DNA of 64,000 nucleotides from Stenotrophomonas maltophilia. GTDB lineage: Bacteria > Pseudomonadota > Gammaproteobacteria > Xanthomonadales > Xanthomonadaceae. Position numbers and translations under genes: made by a program. Positions 53,685-62,888 of this stretch are shown here, in pieces; positions within the stretch are counted from its first letter, which is position 1; each line of letters starts with the position of its first letter. Below the pieces are notes generated by a model. That model did no database searches. It was not told where the DNA came from and saw only the letters and a list, made by a program, of their open reading frames with translations. Location: contig NZ_CP090423.1 of assembly GCF_023518235.1 (NCBI RefSeq), positions 992,001-1,056,000 on the forward strand, read 5' to 3'.

Positions 53685-54068
53685 TCAGCGCACCGTGAAG
53701 CTGAAGCTGCCCGGCATGGGGTGGTTGTCACCACCGACGGCGCGGTATTCCACGGTATAGACGCCCGGAGCCAGCGGTCCAGGCAACTTGGCACGCAGGG
53801 TCTTGCCGTTGTTGACGATCTCGGTCGTGAAATTCTCGATCGGCATGGTGGAACTGCCGTGCTTCATGAGCAACTTGAGACGCGACGCCCGCGGAATCAA
53901 TGTCTCGTTGAACACGAGATCGATCTGGCCTGGCGAGGCCACCACCGCATTTGCCGCCGGTGTGGACTGCTGCAGCGCGGCGTGGGCGTGCGCGACCTGC
54001 AGCGAAAACTGCCCGGCCGCGATTGCGAGGACGAGCGCGAAGGAGCGAATGACGTTGGACGACTTCAT
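53685..54068 (-). CDS. copC: Periplasmic copper-binding protein CopC
   Basis: The product has 127 residues with a signal peptide ending VAHA and a mature start HAALQQSTPAANAVVASPGQ that supplies the copper-binding His. The C-terminal His site (AVGGDNHPMPGSFSF) is also present. Beta-barrel copper carrier, directly before copD. Confidence 0.93.
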   Translation of the reverse strand: MKSSNVIRSFALVLAIAAGQFSLQVAHAHAALQQSTPAANAVVASPGQIDLVFNETLIPRASRLKLLMKHGSSTMPIENFTTEIVNNGKTLRAKLPGPLAPGVYTVEYRAVGGDNHPMPGSFSFTVR

Positions 54069-54210
54069 ATGGATAAATCCTCATTGGAATGTGATGCAAA
54101 GCCCGTTCGGGAGGGGCCGCGCTGTGTTCGATGCGACAAGCGTTAGATGTCGGACTGTCACTGAAACCACGATTTGTCGGATTTTCTTGATACTTCCGCT
54201 TTCGCGAGAC

Positions 54211-54240
54211 GAGGATCCCACCGGCTCAGGCGGGATCCTC
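54211..54240. terminator. Hairpin GAGGATCCC / GGGATCCTC
   Basis: 9-bp perfect arms with a 12-nt loop just downstream of the Csp-like gene end (54247). It probably ends that leftward transcript before copC. Confidence 0.55.
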
Positions 54241-54246
54241 GACGCA

Positions 54247-54597
54247 TTACGCTGCCATGGCGCTGCAGCTTTCCGCGCAGCGGCGACAAACTTCGGCGCA
54301 GCGCGTCATCTCAGGGTCGTTCATGGCGTCGCATGCATCGGCGCACTGGCGGCAGATCTCCGCGCAGGCACCGCAAACCACGTCGTGAACGCTGGCACCG
54401 CGCAGCATCGCGTCGGCACTGGTTGCGCAGGTATCGGCACACGTCGCCAACAGCGCGATGTGCTCCGGGGCCGCGTGAACACCTCCTTTGGTCAGGCAGT
54501 AGTTGATGGTCTCCAGGCAGATCGCATGGCATTGCGTGCAGTTGTCGATGCACTCGTTCATGGCCTGGGGCCGGTGTGCTGCGGAATGGTGAGTCAT
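54247..54597 (-). CDS. Four-helix-bundle copper-storage-like protein (Csp/DUF326)
   Basis: The product has 116 residues from the ATG at 54597. Many spaced cysteines (MNECIDNCTQCHAICLETIN, ATCADTCATSAD, VVCGACAEICRQCADACDAM and MTRCAEVCRRCAESCSAM), the arrangement of Csp proteins that hold many Cu(I) ions inside a helix bundle. No signal peptide, so the cytosolic (Csp3-like) form is likely. Confidence 0.88.
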   Translation of the reverse strand: MTHHSAAHRPQAMNECIDNCTQCHAICLETINYCLTKGGVHAAPEHIALLATCADTCATSADAMLRGASVHDVVCGACAEICRQCADACDAMNDPEMTRCAEVCRRCAESCSAMAA

Positions 54598-54667
54598 GTA
54601 GTTCTCCTTCTTCCTCGCGGGCGAGAATCGGCGCGCCCGCAACACCGTCCCCTGTTGCTGCGACGGA

Positions 54668-55192
54668 TCAGTGCTGTGCGAACGGTTCAGTGGTTCCGTC
54701 GCGATGTATCAGCTCGACCGTGAACGGCTGCTGGCGTCCCTCCGGGACCTCCATGCCCGGAGAACCAAGCGGCATCCCTGGGAGGACCAGGCCGCGTGCG
54801 TTCGGCTTTTCTTCGAGGAGACGCTTGATGTCCGCGGCCGGAACGTGGCCTTCGATGACGTATCCGCCGATCTCGGCCGTGTGGCAGGAGCCCTTTGCAT
54901 AGGGGACACCCAACCGCTCCTTGACCAGACCCAGGTCATCCATGTCGTGCACATCCACGGTGAATCCCGCCTTCTGCACGTGGTCGATCCAGACACCGCA
55001 GCACCCGCAGGTCGGGGTCTTGTGGACGGTCATGCGTGGCAGGGCTGCTGGAGTCGCGTCGGCTGATTGGACGACAACCTGTGCGGAGGGCGAGGTTGTG
55101 GGTTGCGCGGATGAAGCATCCTGGGTGCAAGCACCCAGACCAGCCACGGCAAGGACCACAAAAGTCAGACGGTGCAATGTGAGCGTAGTCAT
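54668..55192 (-). CDS. DUF411 periplasmic metal-binding protein
   Basis: The product has 174 residues from the ATG at 55192. Lipoprotein-like signal (LAVAGLGACTQ), then the DUF411 core HKTPTCGCCGVWIDHVQKAG with a CxCC motif and a later SCHTAEIGGYVIEGHVPAAD. The family (sometimes called CopG) is common in copper and silver islands. It sits 14 bp after the NTF2-like gene. Confidence 0.85.
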   Translation of the reverse strand: MTTLTLHRLTFVVLAVAGLGACTQDASSAQPTTSPSAQVVVQSADATPAALPRMTVHKTPTCGCCGVWIDHVQKAGFTVDVHDMDDLGLVKERLGVPYAKGSCHTAEIGGYVIEGHVPAADIKRLLEEKPNARGLVLPGMPLGSPGMEVPEGRQQPFTVELIHRDGTTEPFAQH

Positions 55193-55206
55193 TTCAATCT
55201 CTCGAC

Positions 55207-55716
55207 TCAGCGCTTGGTCCGCGAGGACCAGTGGATGTGGACGATCCGCCAGCCGTCCGCGGTCTCCTTCAGCACCATCGTCTCGTCGCTCTGGACGGTC
55301 AGTGGCTGGCCGTCCTTCTGGGCATGCAACTCGCTTTCGGTTCCGACCCACGCGAACTCGCCAGCGGCTCGTGCGCGCTGACGGAGCAGCTGGCGATGGG
55401 CGCCCTTGAGGAACGCCGCATCGCTGACTGCGTGATGGCCCATGTATTCCTCGCGGCTGCGTTCGGCGCCCCCGGACTCGAGGATGAGAACGTCGGCAGC
55501 GAGCAGGGCTTCGACCGTGGCCAGATCGCCGCTAGACAGGGCCCTGTTGAAACGCTCCGCTACGGCGACCGCGGCCTCTGCAGTGACTGGGACGTCGACG
55601 TCCGCAGATGCCGCGGCAGCGGGGTGATGTGCGTGCGGCTGTGTCGCCTGCGCCATTGCGGGGGACACGACGGCCAGTGCCAGTGCGAGGGTGAACGAGA
55701 TTGCTGTTGCGTTCAT
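55207..55716 (-). CDS. Secreted SnoaL/DUF4440-like (NTF2-fold) protein
   Basis: The product has 169 residues from the ATG at 55716. Signal peptide and a His-rich start, then NRALSSGDLATVEALLAADV, ILESGGAERSREEYMGHHAV and a final GWRIVHIHWSS, the cone-shaped NTF2 fold of DUF4440 proteins. No catalytic residue is evident. Part of the leftward copper set. Confidence 0.8.
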   Translation of the reverse strand: MNATAISFTLALALAVVSPAMAQATQPHAHHPAAAASADVDVPVTAEAAVAVAERFNRALSSGDLATVEALLAADVLILESGGAERSREEYMGHHAVSDAAFLKGAHRQLLRQRARAAGEFAWVGTESELHAQKDGQPLTVQSDETMVLKETADGWRIVHIHWSSRTKR

Positions 55717-55735
55717 TGCGTGGGCTCCAAGAAGA

Positions 55736-56506
55736 TCAATGGGGGTGCGCATGGCCGTCATCGGCCACGGGCGTGTGTGGTGCAGGGTGCGACTCCACCT
55801 TGCCGTCGGGATGGCCGTGGCTCACCAACCCGACTTCCGTGTCGCTGGGTGTCGGGCCGTGGTGATCGTCGTCCACGCCCGGCGGGTGCGCATGCGGCAT
55901 GGAGTTGTTGCCCGGCTCGAATAAGGCAGGGTGATCCTCGGCCTTTTCGTCGTCATGGTGGCCTTGCGTCTCGCCGCCGCCATGCGAATGGCCCTCGCTG
56001 CTGTCGACAAGTTCCTTGTACGCAGTCGCGTCCAGCGTGGGCAACTTCTGCAGGAAGGCCGACATGTTCCATATGAACTCATCGTCCATGCTGCCGCCCC
56101 AAGCGGGCATGCCGCTGGCCTTGATGCCGTGCTTGATCACCCAGAACGCCTCAGCTGGAGCGACCGGCTGTTTGCTTAGGTTCGGTGGCGCGGGGTACAG
56201 GCCCTTGCTCATCTCGGTGGCCGCCGCGTCTGGTGAAAGATGGCAGGTCACGCACATGGCGTTGTAGTTGCCCGCACCCTGGCGGATACGCTCAGGATCA
56301 TCAAGGTTCGTGGGTAGCTGAAGCTTGGCGGCGCGCACCTCAATGGAACGCTCGCGCGCCGTTTCAAGTAGCGCATACACCGGGCGACTATGCGGATCGT
56401 CGGCGGCCACGTTGTACACGCCCAGAGAGAGCGTGGCGGTTGCGACCACCGCAACCAATGCCACGCCGGCACCGAGCCATACCCACATCTTTTTGTTGGA
56501 TTTCAT
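55736..56506 (-). CDS. Membrane-anchored c-type cytochrome with His-rich tail
   Basis: The product has 256 residues. An N-terminal anchor helix is followed by one haem site CVTCH and a distal Met in IKASGMPAWGGSMDD. The last 90 residues are rich in His and Asp (GHSHGGGETQGHHDDE and more), which may bind copper. It may link copper oxidation or binding to electron transfer (inference). Confidence 0.85.
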   Translation of the reverse strand: MKSNKKMWVWLGAGVALVAVVATATLSLGVYNVAADDPHSRPVYALLETARERSIEVRAAKLQLPTNLDDPERIRQGAGNYNAMCVTCHLSPDAAATEMSKGLYPAPPNLSKQPVAPAEAFWVIKHGIKASGMPAWGGSMDDEFIWNMSAFLQKLPTLDATAYKELVDSSEGHSHGGGETQGHHDDEKAEDHPALFEPGNNSMPHAHPPGVDDDHHGPTPSDTEVGLVSHGHPDGKVESHPAPHTPVADDGHAHPH

Positions 56507-56518
56507 TGTCAGTTCCCC

Positions 56519-57787
56519 TTAGAACCAGGTACGAAGGCCGATGACCAAGCGCGTGTCTTCAAAGGACTCGCCATGCTCGCGTCGCATGTCTGCGGTATTG
56601 CCAAACGCGCGCTCGTACACCACGCCGATGTAGGGAGCGAACTTTCGGGTGAACTCATAGCGAAGTCGTAGCCCCGCCTCAGCGGCACTCAGACCCGAAC
56701 CTATCCCGCGCAATGGATCGTTCTTGCCATAGGCGGTGACTTCCACCAGCGGCTGCAAGATCAGCCGGTTGGTTAGCAGCAATTCGTACTCGGCCTCGAC
56801 ATTGGCGGCAGTCTGGCCCCCTTCGCCGAGATAGGCTGTGGCGGACACTTCGAACTTCATCGGCGCCAAGCCCTGTACACCGATAGCGGCGAAGTTCTGC
56901 GATGCCCCAGGCTTGAAGTCATGACGCACACCGGCCACCACATCCCACCACGTGGAGATACTGCGGCCGTAAAGCACTTCCAGATCAGCCGACTCGGTCT
57001 GACCATCCGTGCGTTCGCCTTCACTGCGGAGCCAGACGCGATTGAGGTCCGTACCGATCCAGCCCTGGCCCTCCCAGCCCAGCCCGGTGCCCGGATCGGC
57101 ATCCCAGGTTTCCAGGCGATTGAGCAGCACGTAGCTCTTGATCGAGTTGTCATGCACCGGATGCGCGTGTTCCGGCGCGATGGCCGCCTTGCGATCCGCG
57201 TCCGTCACCGCGGGAATCGGGGTGCGCGGCTGCGTTGGCGCTGCAGGCCCGTGTCCCATCTGACTGTGGTCCATGCCCTCCATCGATTGCATTCCCGCTT
57301 CTGGTGTAGCGGGCGCGGGCGAATCATGGCCCATCTGCGAATGGTCCATCCCCTGCATCGCAGGCGTGGCCGTGCCGGAGGTGTCGGCTGCAGCGGGCTG
57401 TGCCATCTGACTGTGATCCATGCCCTGCATCGACTGCGCCTGCGCTGTGGGCGCCGCAGGTGTGCTCGCGGGCGAGCCGTGCCCCATCTGCGAATGGTCC
57501 ATGCCCTGCATGGCAGGCTCGGCTGCGTTAGCCTGCGGCTCGGCGTGGCCCATCGCCGCATGATCGATCGTCGCTTCGCTCGTCTTGGCCGGTGTTGCAG
57601 GCTTTTGGGCTGGCGCAGGTTTTGATGTCGGTGCCTGATGTGCAGAGTGATCCTGAGTCTGGGTCTGCGCGCCCTGCTCCATCTGCATGGAGCCGTGCTG
57701 CATAGATTGGGCGCTGGCCGCATTGGCCAGGGCCAGCGAGATAGCCGTCAGCGCAGTCAGGGTGGTATCGCGTCTATTGATGTTCAT
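56519..57787 (-). CDS. copB: Copper resistance outer membrane protein CopB
   Basis: The product has 422 residues from the ATG at 57787. Signal peptide, then a Met/His-rich region with several repeats of [11 protein letters not shown] that bind copper, then an outer membrane barrel ending in GLRTWF. Its ATG overlaps the copA stop by 4 bp. Classical partner of CopA. Confidence 0.94.
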   Translation of the reverse strand: MNINRRDTTLTALTAISLALANAASAQSMQHGSMQMEQGAQTQTQDHSAHQAPTSKPAPAQKPATPAKTSEATIDHAAMGHAEPQANAAEPAMQGMDHSQMGHGSPASTPAAPTAQAQSMQGMDHSQMAQPAAADTSGTATPAMQGMDHSQMGHDSPAPATPEAGMQSMEGMDHSQMGHGPAAPTQPRTPIPAVTDADRKAAIAPEHAHPVHDNSIKSYVLLNRLETWDADPGTGLGWEGQGWIGTDLNRVWLRSEGERTDGQTESADLEVLYGRSISTWWDVVAGVRHDFKPGASQNFAAIGVQGLAPMKFEVSATAYLGEGGQTAANVEAEYELLLTNRLILQPLVEVTAYGKNDPLRGIGSGLSAAEAGLRLRYEFTRKFAPYIGVVYERAFGNTADMRREHGESFEDTRLVIGLRTWF

Positions 57788-59652
57788 TCGTCGACCCTCA
57801 CCGTGCGCATCATTCCGGCTTCCATGTGATAAAGCAGGTGGCAATGGAACGCCCAGCTGCCCAACGCATCGGCACGCACGCGATACGTGCGTCGGCTACC
57901 TGGCGGCATATCCACCGTGTGCTTGCGCACCATGAAGTTGCCGTTGTCGTCCTCCACGTCACTCCACATGCCGTGCAAATGGATGGGATGGGTCATCATC
58001 GTGTCGTTAACCAATACGATGCGCATACGCTCGCCGTAGTTCAGCCGCAGCGGCTCGACATCGGAAAACTTCTGACCGTTGAAGCCCCAGGAGAATTTCT
58101 CCATGTGTCCGGTCAGATGCAGCTCGATCTCGCGACCGGGGTCGCGTCCGTCAGGGTCTTCAAAGGTGCTCTTGAGCATGGAATACGTCAGCACATGACG
58201 GCCGTTATCGCGCAGGCCATTGCCCGGATCATCCAAGCGCGAACTCACGCTCATGGCTTGGTTGTCCAACAGGGGATTGTTGGTCTCGCTAGCAGGGTGT
58301 GATTGCATGCCCCCGTGCTGCATGCCTGCCATGGCACCATCGCCGGCGGCGGGCATCGCATGGCCTGCATGGGCCGAGGTCGCGTTACCGCTGACAGGTG
58401 GGGTCATGCCAGGCATGCCCATGGCCGCACCACAGCCGCCTTCCATGCCCTTGCTGCCGCCAGACATATCCATCGACCCATGATCCATGCCCATGTCTGC
58501 CATCGTCAGCAGCGGCCGGGGATCCACAGACGGAACGGGCGCGCGTAATCCTTCGCGCACAGCGAGCGTGCCGCTGATGTAGCCGGTGCGACCGGAGTCT
58601 TGGGCAAAGATGGTGAATGCGTCCTGCCCGGAGGGCTCCACGATCACATCGAAGGTTTCTGCTACCGCGATGCGGAACTCGTCGACGGAAACCGGATGGA
58701 CATACAAGCCATCTGCCGCCACCACGGTCATCTTCAGCCCCGGAATACGCACATCGAAGTACGTCATGGCAGAGCCATTGATGAAACGCAGGCGCACCTT
58801 CTCGCCACTGCGGAACAAACCGGTCCAGTTGCCCAGTGAGGTCGTGCCGTTCATCAGGTAGGTGTAGGTGTTGGCGTTGACGTCGGACAGGTCCGTGGGC
58901 GTCATCCGCATCACGCCCCACATCTTGCGATCTTCCAACGTGGCCGACAGGCCGTTGCGCTTCACATCGCGCGCAAAATCGCCGACCGTGCGCTTGTAGT
59001 AATTGTCATGGCCCGGCATCTTCTTCAAACGATCGAACAGGGCCGTCGGGTCCAGGTCTGTCCAATCGCTCAGCATCACGACGTAGTCGCGATCGAAACT
59101 GAAGGGCTCCGGCTCCAATGGGTCGATGACGATCGGGCCATAGAGCCCGGCTTGTTCCTGGAACCCTGAGTGGCTGTGGTACCAGTAGGTTCCGCCCTGA
59201 TGCAGGGTGAACCGGTAGTGGTAGGTCTCACCACGTCCGATACCGTCAAAGCTCAGACCCGGCACGCCGTCCATGTTGGCCGGCAAAATGATGCCGTGCC
59301 AATGGATGGAGGTGTCCGCGCCATGGATGGAGTTAGCGGGCAATGCATTAGAGACGCGCAAGTTGACCGTGGTGCCTTCCCGCCACCGCAGCAACGGCGC
59401 CGGAACGGACCCGTTGACCGTGATCGCGGTGCGGGTCTTGCCGGTGAAGTTCATCGGCGTCTCGCCAATGGTCAGGTCAAACTCAGTGCCCGATAGTACG
59501 TTGGGTTGTCCCGGCCCCTTGAGCGCCCAACTGGCTTTGGGCCAGAAACCTAATCCTGCGACTGCGCCTCCCAAGGCCAAGCCTTGGACAAATCGCCGCC
59601 GCGAAGGCAGCAGCGGTCCACCGCGTGGACCACGAAAATCATCATGCGACAT
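57784..59652 (-). CDS. copA: Multicopper oxidase CopA (Tat-exported)
   Basis: The product has 622 residues. Twin-arginine signal ([20 protein letters not shown]), copper motifs HWHG, HSHSG, HPIHLHG and [12 protein letters not shown], and a Met-rich insert (about residues 390-460). It oxidises and binds copper in the periplasm. The gap of 113 bp to copL is typical; copper response of this cluster is known to involve CopL. Confidence 0.95.
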   Translation of the reverse strand: MSHDDFRGPRGGPLLPSRRRFVQGLALGGAVAGLGFWPKASWALKGPGQPNVLSGTEFDLTIGETPMNFTGKTRTAITVNGSVPAPLLRWREGTTVNLRVSNALPANSIHGADTSIHWHGIILPANMDGVPGLSFDGIGRGETYHYRFTLHQGGTYWYHSHSGFQEQAGLYGPIVIDPLEPEPFSFDRDYVVMLSDWTDLDPTALFDRLKKMPGHDNYYKRTVGDFARDVKRNGLSATLEDRKMWGVMRMTPTDLSDVNANTYTYLMNGTTSLGNWTGLFRSGEKVRLRFINGSAMTYFDVRIPGLKMTVVAADGLYVHPVSVDEFRIAVAETFDVIVEPSGQDAFTIFAQDSGRTGYISGTLAVREGLRAPVPSVDPRPLLTMADMGMDHGSMDMSGGSKGMEGGCGAAMGMPGMTPPVSGNATSAHAGHAMPAAGDGAMAGMQHGGMQSHPASETNNPLLDNQAMSVSSRLDDPGNGLRDNGRHVLTYSMLKSTFEDPDGRDPGREIELHLTGHMEKFSWGFNGQKFSDVEPLRLNYGERMRIVLVNDTMMTHPIHLHGMWSDVEDDNGNFMVRKHTVDMPPGSRRTYRVRADALGSWAFHCHLLYHMEAGMMRTVRVDE

Positions 59653-59765
59653 GAAAATGCTCCAAGCGTCGTGTTGCCACCGGCGGGCGGTGGTACAGAG
59701 CGGGCGGCTGGCCTAAACAGGCATGCAAGCCACACCAACGGCGCCATTGCGGCGCCTAGGGACGC

Positions 59766-60185
59766 TTAGCCGATCGGTGGTCGGATCAGATGAGGCAAGG
59801 CAGGTGCCGCATGCCCTAGGGGCAGCGGCATGACATCCAGGCCCAAGGCCAGTTGCACCGAAACATGCAGGCGCGCAGGAAGTGCGCTCGCGCAAGCGTG
59901 TACGCAGGCGCACCGGCACGCAGAAGACTTGCAACAGTCGGGACCGGCATGGTCGCCATGCCCAGTGCCAGCCTTTTCAATCGATGTGGCATCGGGATGA
60001 TGCTCAGCACTGTGATGGGCGAAGCAGTCTTCGTCGACTTGCACCGCGGCAGCCACTTCGCTGGCCTGCTCTTCCATGACCGGGTTCATACTGACGGACG
60101 CAAACGCCGACCACGCGCCGTTAAGCACGAGCATGGCGATCAGGAACAGTCGCAGTAGAAGTGAGGAGGCTGACACGGGCGACAT
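59766..60185 (-). CDS. copL: CopL-family metal-binding regulatory protein
   Basis: The product has 139 residues. Signal-like N terminus (LLLRLFLIAMLVLNGAWSAF), a His-rich middle (DCFAHHSAEHHPDATS; GTGHGDHAGPDCCKSSACRC) and a hydrophobic end, as in xanthomonad CopL, needed for copper-induced expression of copAB in these bacteria. It is first gene of the leftward copLAB unit. It could also be read as a leader. Confidence 0.9.
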   Translation of the reverse strand: MSPVSASSLLLRLFLIAMLVLNGAWSAFASVSMNPVMEEQASEVAAAVQVDEDCFAHHSAEHHPDATSIEKAGTGHGDHAGPDCCKSSACRCACVHACASALPARLHVSVQLALGLDVMPLPLGHAAPALPHLIRPPIG

Positions 60186-60359
60186 GGTATATCACTTTAG
60201 ACAAGGCGCGTGTGTATCGGTCGTGAACAAAATCTCAAGTAAGCCTGAGATGTCGCGACTTGTCAGTCGCACTAGCCGCGGACACTGCAGCTCCCTCCAG
60301 AAGCGCCCAAAGGGCGGGTTGAGGCGAAGAGTTGCCCATAGGGCGAGCGCTTGTTCGGT

Positions 60360-60710
60360 TTACTTCTCGGGCGTGGCCTCGATCAGCTTCACCAACTCGC
60401 GCTTCTGCTGCTTGCTTAGCGAGCCCCAGCGCAGGAGCAACTTGGCCAGCAGATCATCGTCGGTGTAAAGGAAGGCGGCGGGGATCCCCAACGCTTGGGC
60501 CAACCGCTCAGCAATCTCCAGCATGGGCTCGTGCTTGCCACGCTCGTACTGGTTGATTCGGGGGCTGGCCACGTGAGGATCCAGACCGGCCCGGATGCCC
60601 AACTCCTTCTGCGACAAACCCGTGTGCAGGCGGGCTTGTTTGAGGCGTCGAGCGAAGGTCGGTGTTGAGTCGACGGACAAAGTCACGCGCGCACCCCATG
60701 GAGACCCCAT
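60360..60710 (-). CDS. XRE-family regulator
   Basis: The product has 116 residues. HTH: FARRLKQARLHTGLSQKELG, IRAGLDPHVASPRINQYERG, the standard XRE region, with a helical tail (LSKQQKRELVKLIEATPEK). Likely starts between 60710 and the HTH; several in-frame starts exist. Regulated target unknown; it is divergent from the 60722 gene, with 11 bp between them. Confidence 0.85.
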   Translation of the reverse strand: MGSPWGARVTLSVDSTPTFARRLKQARLHTGLSQKELGIRAGLDPHVASPRINQYERGKHEPMLEIAERLAQALGIPAAFLYTDDDLLAKLLLRWGSLSKQQKRELVKLIEATPEK

Positions 60711-60721
60711 AAGGATGGCGG

Positions 60722-61591
60722 ATGCACCCAGCCTTGCATACTAAGATATTCTTAGCTTTGAGGCAACCGGCGACACCGGTAGCGCCGCCCCCCCCCCAGG
60801 AGCCACGCCGCTCCCTCATCCCCGGAAACCGCATGCCCGGAACCTCGTCAATGACGCCATCTGGGGTCGCCAGCATCGAGGAGTTGGGCCTTCGTGGCAC
60901 CCTTTTCCTAGCCGCACTGTTAGCCGCGCAGCTACGACGCCTACCGGTGGCGCCCACACGCCGCTCCACCTTGCTGGTGCTGGACACGCTGCGAGACTTG
61001 GCCTTGATCCAAGTTCCCTGGCCAGCGGATCGATGGCAGATCCGCCCCGATGCCGAGGTCACGCCCATCGAAGATCTGCAATGGGCTTTCGCCTGGTCTA
61101 CCCACGAGCGCAGGCACCTGCTCCCGGTGCTGGAAGACCAACTCGGCGATATGGCACACGATGTAGACTTGGCGGACGCGAAACTGGAGCTGTGGGATGA
61201 ACTTGCACTCTGGGAGACCGAGCAGTTTCTGGAGCAGCAATTGCTCAAACATCACTTCGACCCAGGCTGGGCACGTGATGTGGGGTTCGTCTTTCAATCC
61301 GGACCGCGGGGCTTGCCGATCGCGCGGTGGCGTTACTGCTGCTGGGCGGCGGTACGCCAAGGTGCCTCGGTGGCGATGCGTCTTGGCGTGCACGACAGCG
61401 CCCATGTGCGGGAAGCCATCTTTCAGGAGGTCCAGAAGCGCCTGCGCTACCTGATGACCAGTTCGCCCGAGCAAGGCATGTTCAAGCCCTATCATTTGGC
61501 ACCGGAGTCCTCAGTAGCCAAACTGTTTGTAGATTGGGTCGTCCCTATGGAATGGGCGTACTGGACAGGTGAGCGCCACCCCAGCCGCTAG
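60722..61591 (+). CDS. Hypothetical protein
   Basis: The product has up to 289 residues; a start at 60833 or 60851 (MPGTSSMTPSGVASIEELGL) looks better than the Pro-rich first 37 residues. A hydrophobic stretch (LFLAALLAAQLRRLP) is followed by a soluble, Trp-rich domain. I see no motif. It stands next to a plasmid-type gene and an integrase, so it is probably part of the mobile region. Confidence 0.6.
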   Translation: MHPALHTKIFLALRQPATPVAPPPPQEPRRSLIPGNRMPGTSSMTPSGVASIEELGLRGTLFLAALLAAQLRRLPVAPTRRSTLLVLDTLRDLALIQVPWPADRWQIRPDAEVTPIEDLQWAFAWSTHERRHLLPVLEDQLGDMAHDVDLADAKLELWDELALWETEQFLEQQLLKHHFDPGWARDVGFVFQSGPRGLPIARWRYCCWAAVRQGASVAMRLGVHDSAHVREAIFQEVQKRLRYLMTSSPEQGMFKPYHLAPESSVAKLFVDWVVPMEWAYWTGERHPSR

Positions 61592-61611
61592 CAGACAAAC
61601 GAGCAGCCTCG

Positions 61612-62664
61612 TCAGTCGGCTCCCCCATCTTGCGCATGGCCGCGCCGAGTTTTCTTCACCGCATTTTGTGCTGGCGTCAGTTGATTCAGTAGAGGCTCTA
61701 GCGCTTCAAGACGTGCATTGGCACGCAACGCATCGGCTTCAGCGCTCTCGCGGCGCTCACGCTCCCGCGCAAGGGTGTCTTGAACTTGAGCTAGCTCGTT
61801 GCGCATGGTATCCAAGGTCTTGGCGTCAGTCTTCCAGCGCTCCTGCAGTGCCAAATAGTCCGTCGCGGTCTGGCGCAACGCCACGACCTCGCTGTGTTGG
61901 CCTTCGTGGGCCTGTCGTAGCTGGGCAAGCTCACGCTCAATCCGCCCGTGGCGCTCCAGCCATTGACCATTGTCGCGGTTCAGCACCAACAGCTCCTGAT
62001 TCTTCGCGCCCAAGGCTTCATTGGCCTGACGTAAGGCTACTTGCAGCTCTTGGACCTGATGCTCGTGACGGCGAAGCTCTTGCTCACGCTGCTCTTTGGT
62101 TGAAGTGCGGTAGTGCTCAAGCGCTTCCCGGGCATGGGCATGCTTGTCCTCCAGAGAACGCGTATGCGCCTCATGATCAGCCAGCCGCACCGTCATGCCA
62201 GCGATGCGCTCGTTCAACTGGGCGATTTCCGCGATCCTGTCACCTAGATTCTGTTGAAGGAGGGCGTGAGCAGCTTGCTCTTGGTGCAGGCTTGCTTCGG
62301 TGCGCTGCAGCCGACTGCTCAAGGCGGCAGCCTCCTCTTGGGCACCGGAAAGCGCCTGTTGCCGACTGTGGAGCTCAGCCTGATGGCGCTCACGCTCCTG
62401 GGTGAGGATGGCCTCTGCTTCCTCCTGGAGCCGCGAGGCCAAGCGCGCAACCAAGTCCTGCAAAGCATCACTAACGGCTACCGTCCTCGCCGGACCGCCG
62501 CCTTCCTCTCCTTCCAGTTCACGCAAGTAGCGGTGGATCGTGGTCTTGGAGCCCGTGTTGCCCAAGGCCACTCGCACCGCGTCGACTGACGGCTTCTTGC
62601 GTTGGGCCAGCAGCGCGTCGCGCGCCTTCTGGACGTCACTCTTATAGAGTCCTGCGCGCGCCAT
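61612..62664 (-). CDS. KfrA-like DNA-binding protein
   Basis: The product has 350 residues. N-terminal KfrA_N domain (YKSDVQKARDALLAQRKKPS, VDAVRVALGNTGSKTTIHRY) followed by a very long coiled coil (about residues 60-330). KfrA proteins bind palindromes at their own promoter and help maintain plasmids; here two palindromes lie just upstream. Suggests plasmid or ICE ancestry of this part. Confidence 0.9.
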   Translation of the reverse strand: MARAGLYKSDVQKARDALLAQRKKPSVDAVRVALGNTGSKTTIHRYLRELEGEEGGGPARTVAVSDALQDLVARLASRLQEEAEAILTQERERHQAELHSRQQALSGAQEEAAALSSRLQRTEASLHQEQAAHALLQQNLGDRIAEIAQLNERIAGMTVRLADHEAHTRSLEDKHAHAREALEHYRTSTKEQREQELRRHEHQVQELQVALRQANEALGAKNQELLVLNRDNGQWLERHGRIERELAQLRQAHEGQHSEVVALRQTATDYLALQERWKTDAKTLDTMRNELAQVQDTLARERERRESAEADALRANARLEALEPLLNQLTPAQNAVKKTRRGHAQDGGAD

Positions 62665-62685
62665 CGTGCCACCTCACTTTATTTC

Positions 62686-62714
62686 GTAATGTATTACATA
62701 CCATGTAATTACAT
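62686..62714. promoter_or_regulatory. Palindromic operator pair upstream of the KfrA-like gene
   Basis: GTAATGTATTAC (62686-62697) and ATGTAATTACAT (62703-62714) are palindromes 22-50 bp before the ATG at 62664. The arrangement fits KfrA autoregulation (inference). Confidence 0.6.
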
Positions 62715-62760
62715 ACTATTAAAGCAGGTAGACGACCGCTCGTCGGCGAAAATAGTTATA

Positions 62761-62783
62761 CGGGATAATGTGGAATTATCCCG
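62761..62783. promoter_or_regulatory. Inverted repeat upstream of the second recombinase
   Basis: CGGGATAAT and ATTATCCCG form a 9-bp inverted repeat with a 5-bp spacer, about 105 bp before the recombinase ATG. Comparable 9-bp arms stand before the first recombinase (12870-12894), though the sequence differs. Operator or recombination core; undecided. Confidence 0.45.
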
Positions 62784-62888
62784 CCTTAGCCCCAAAACTG
62801 GGGTAGAGTCGGCCCGAAGCGGTACGAAACCCTCAGCGCAGGCGATTCGTCGTCGGTCCGCAGCGATGGCAAGCGGGGAGCACCCACC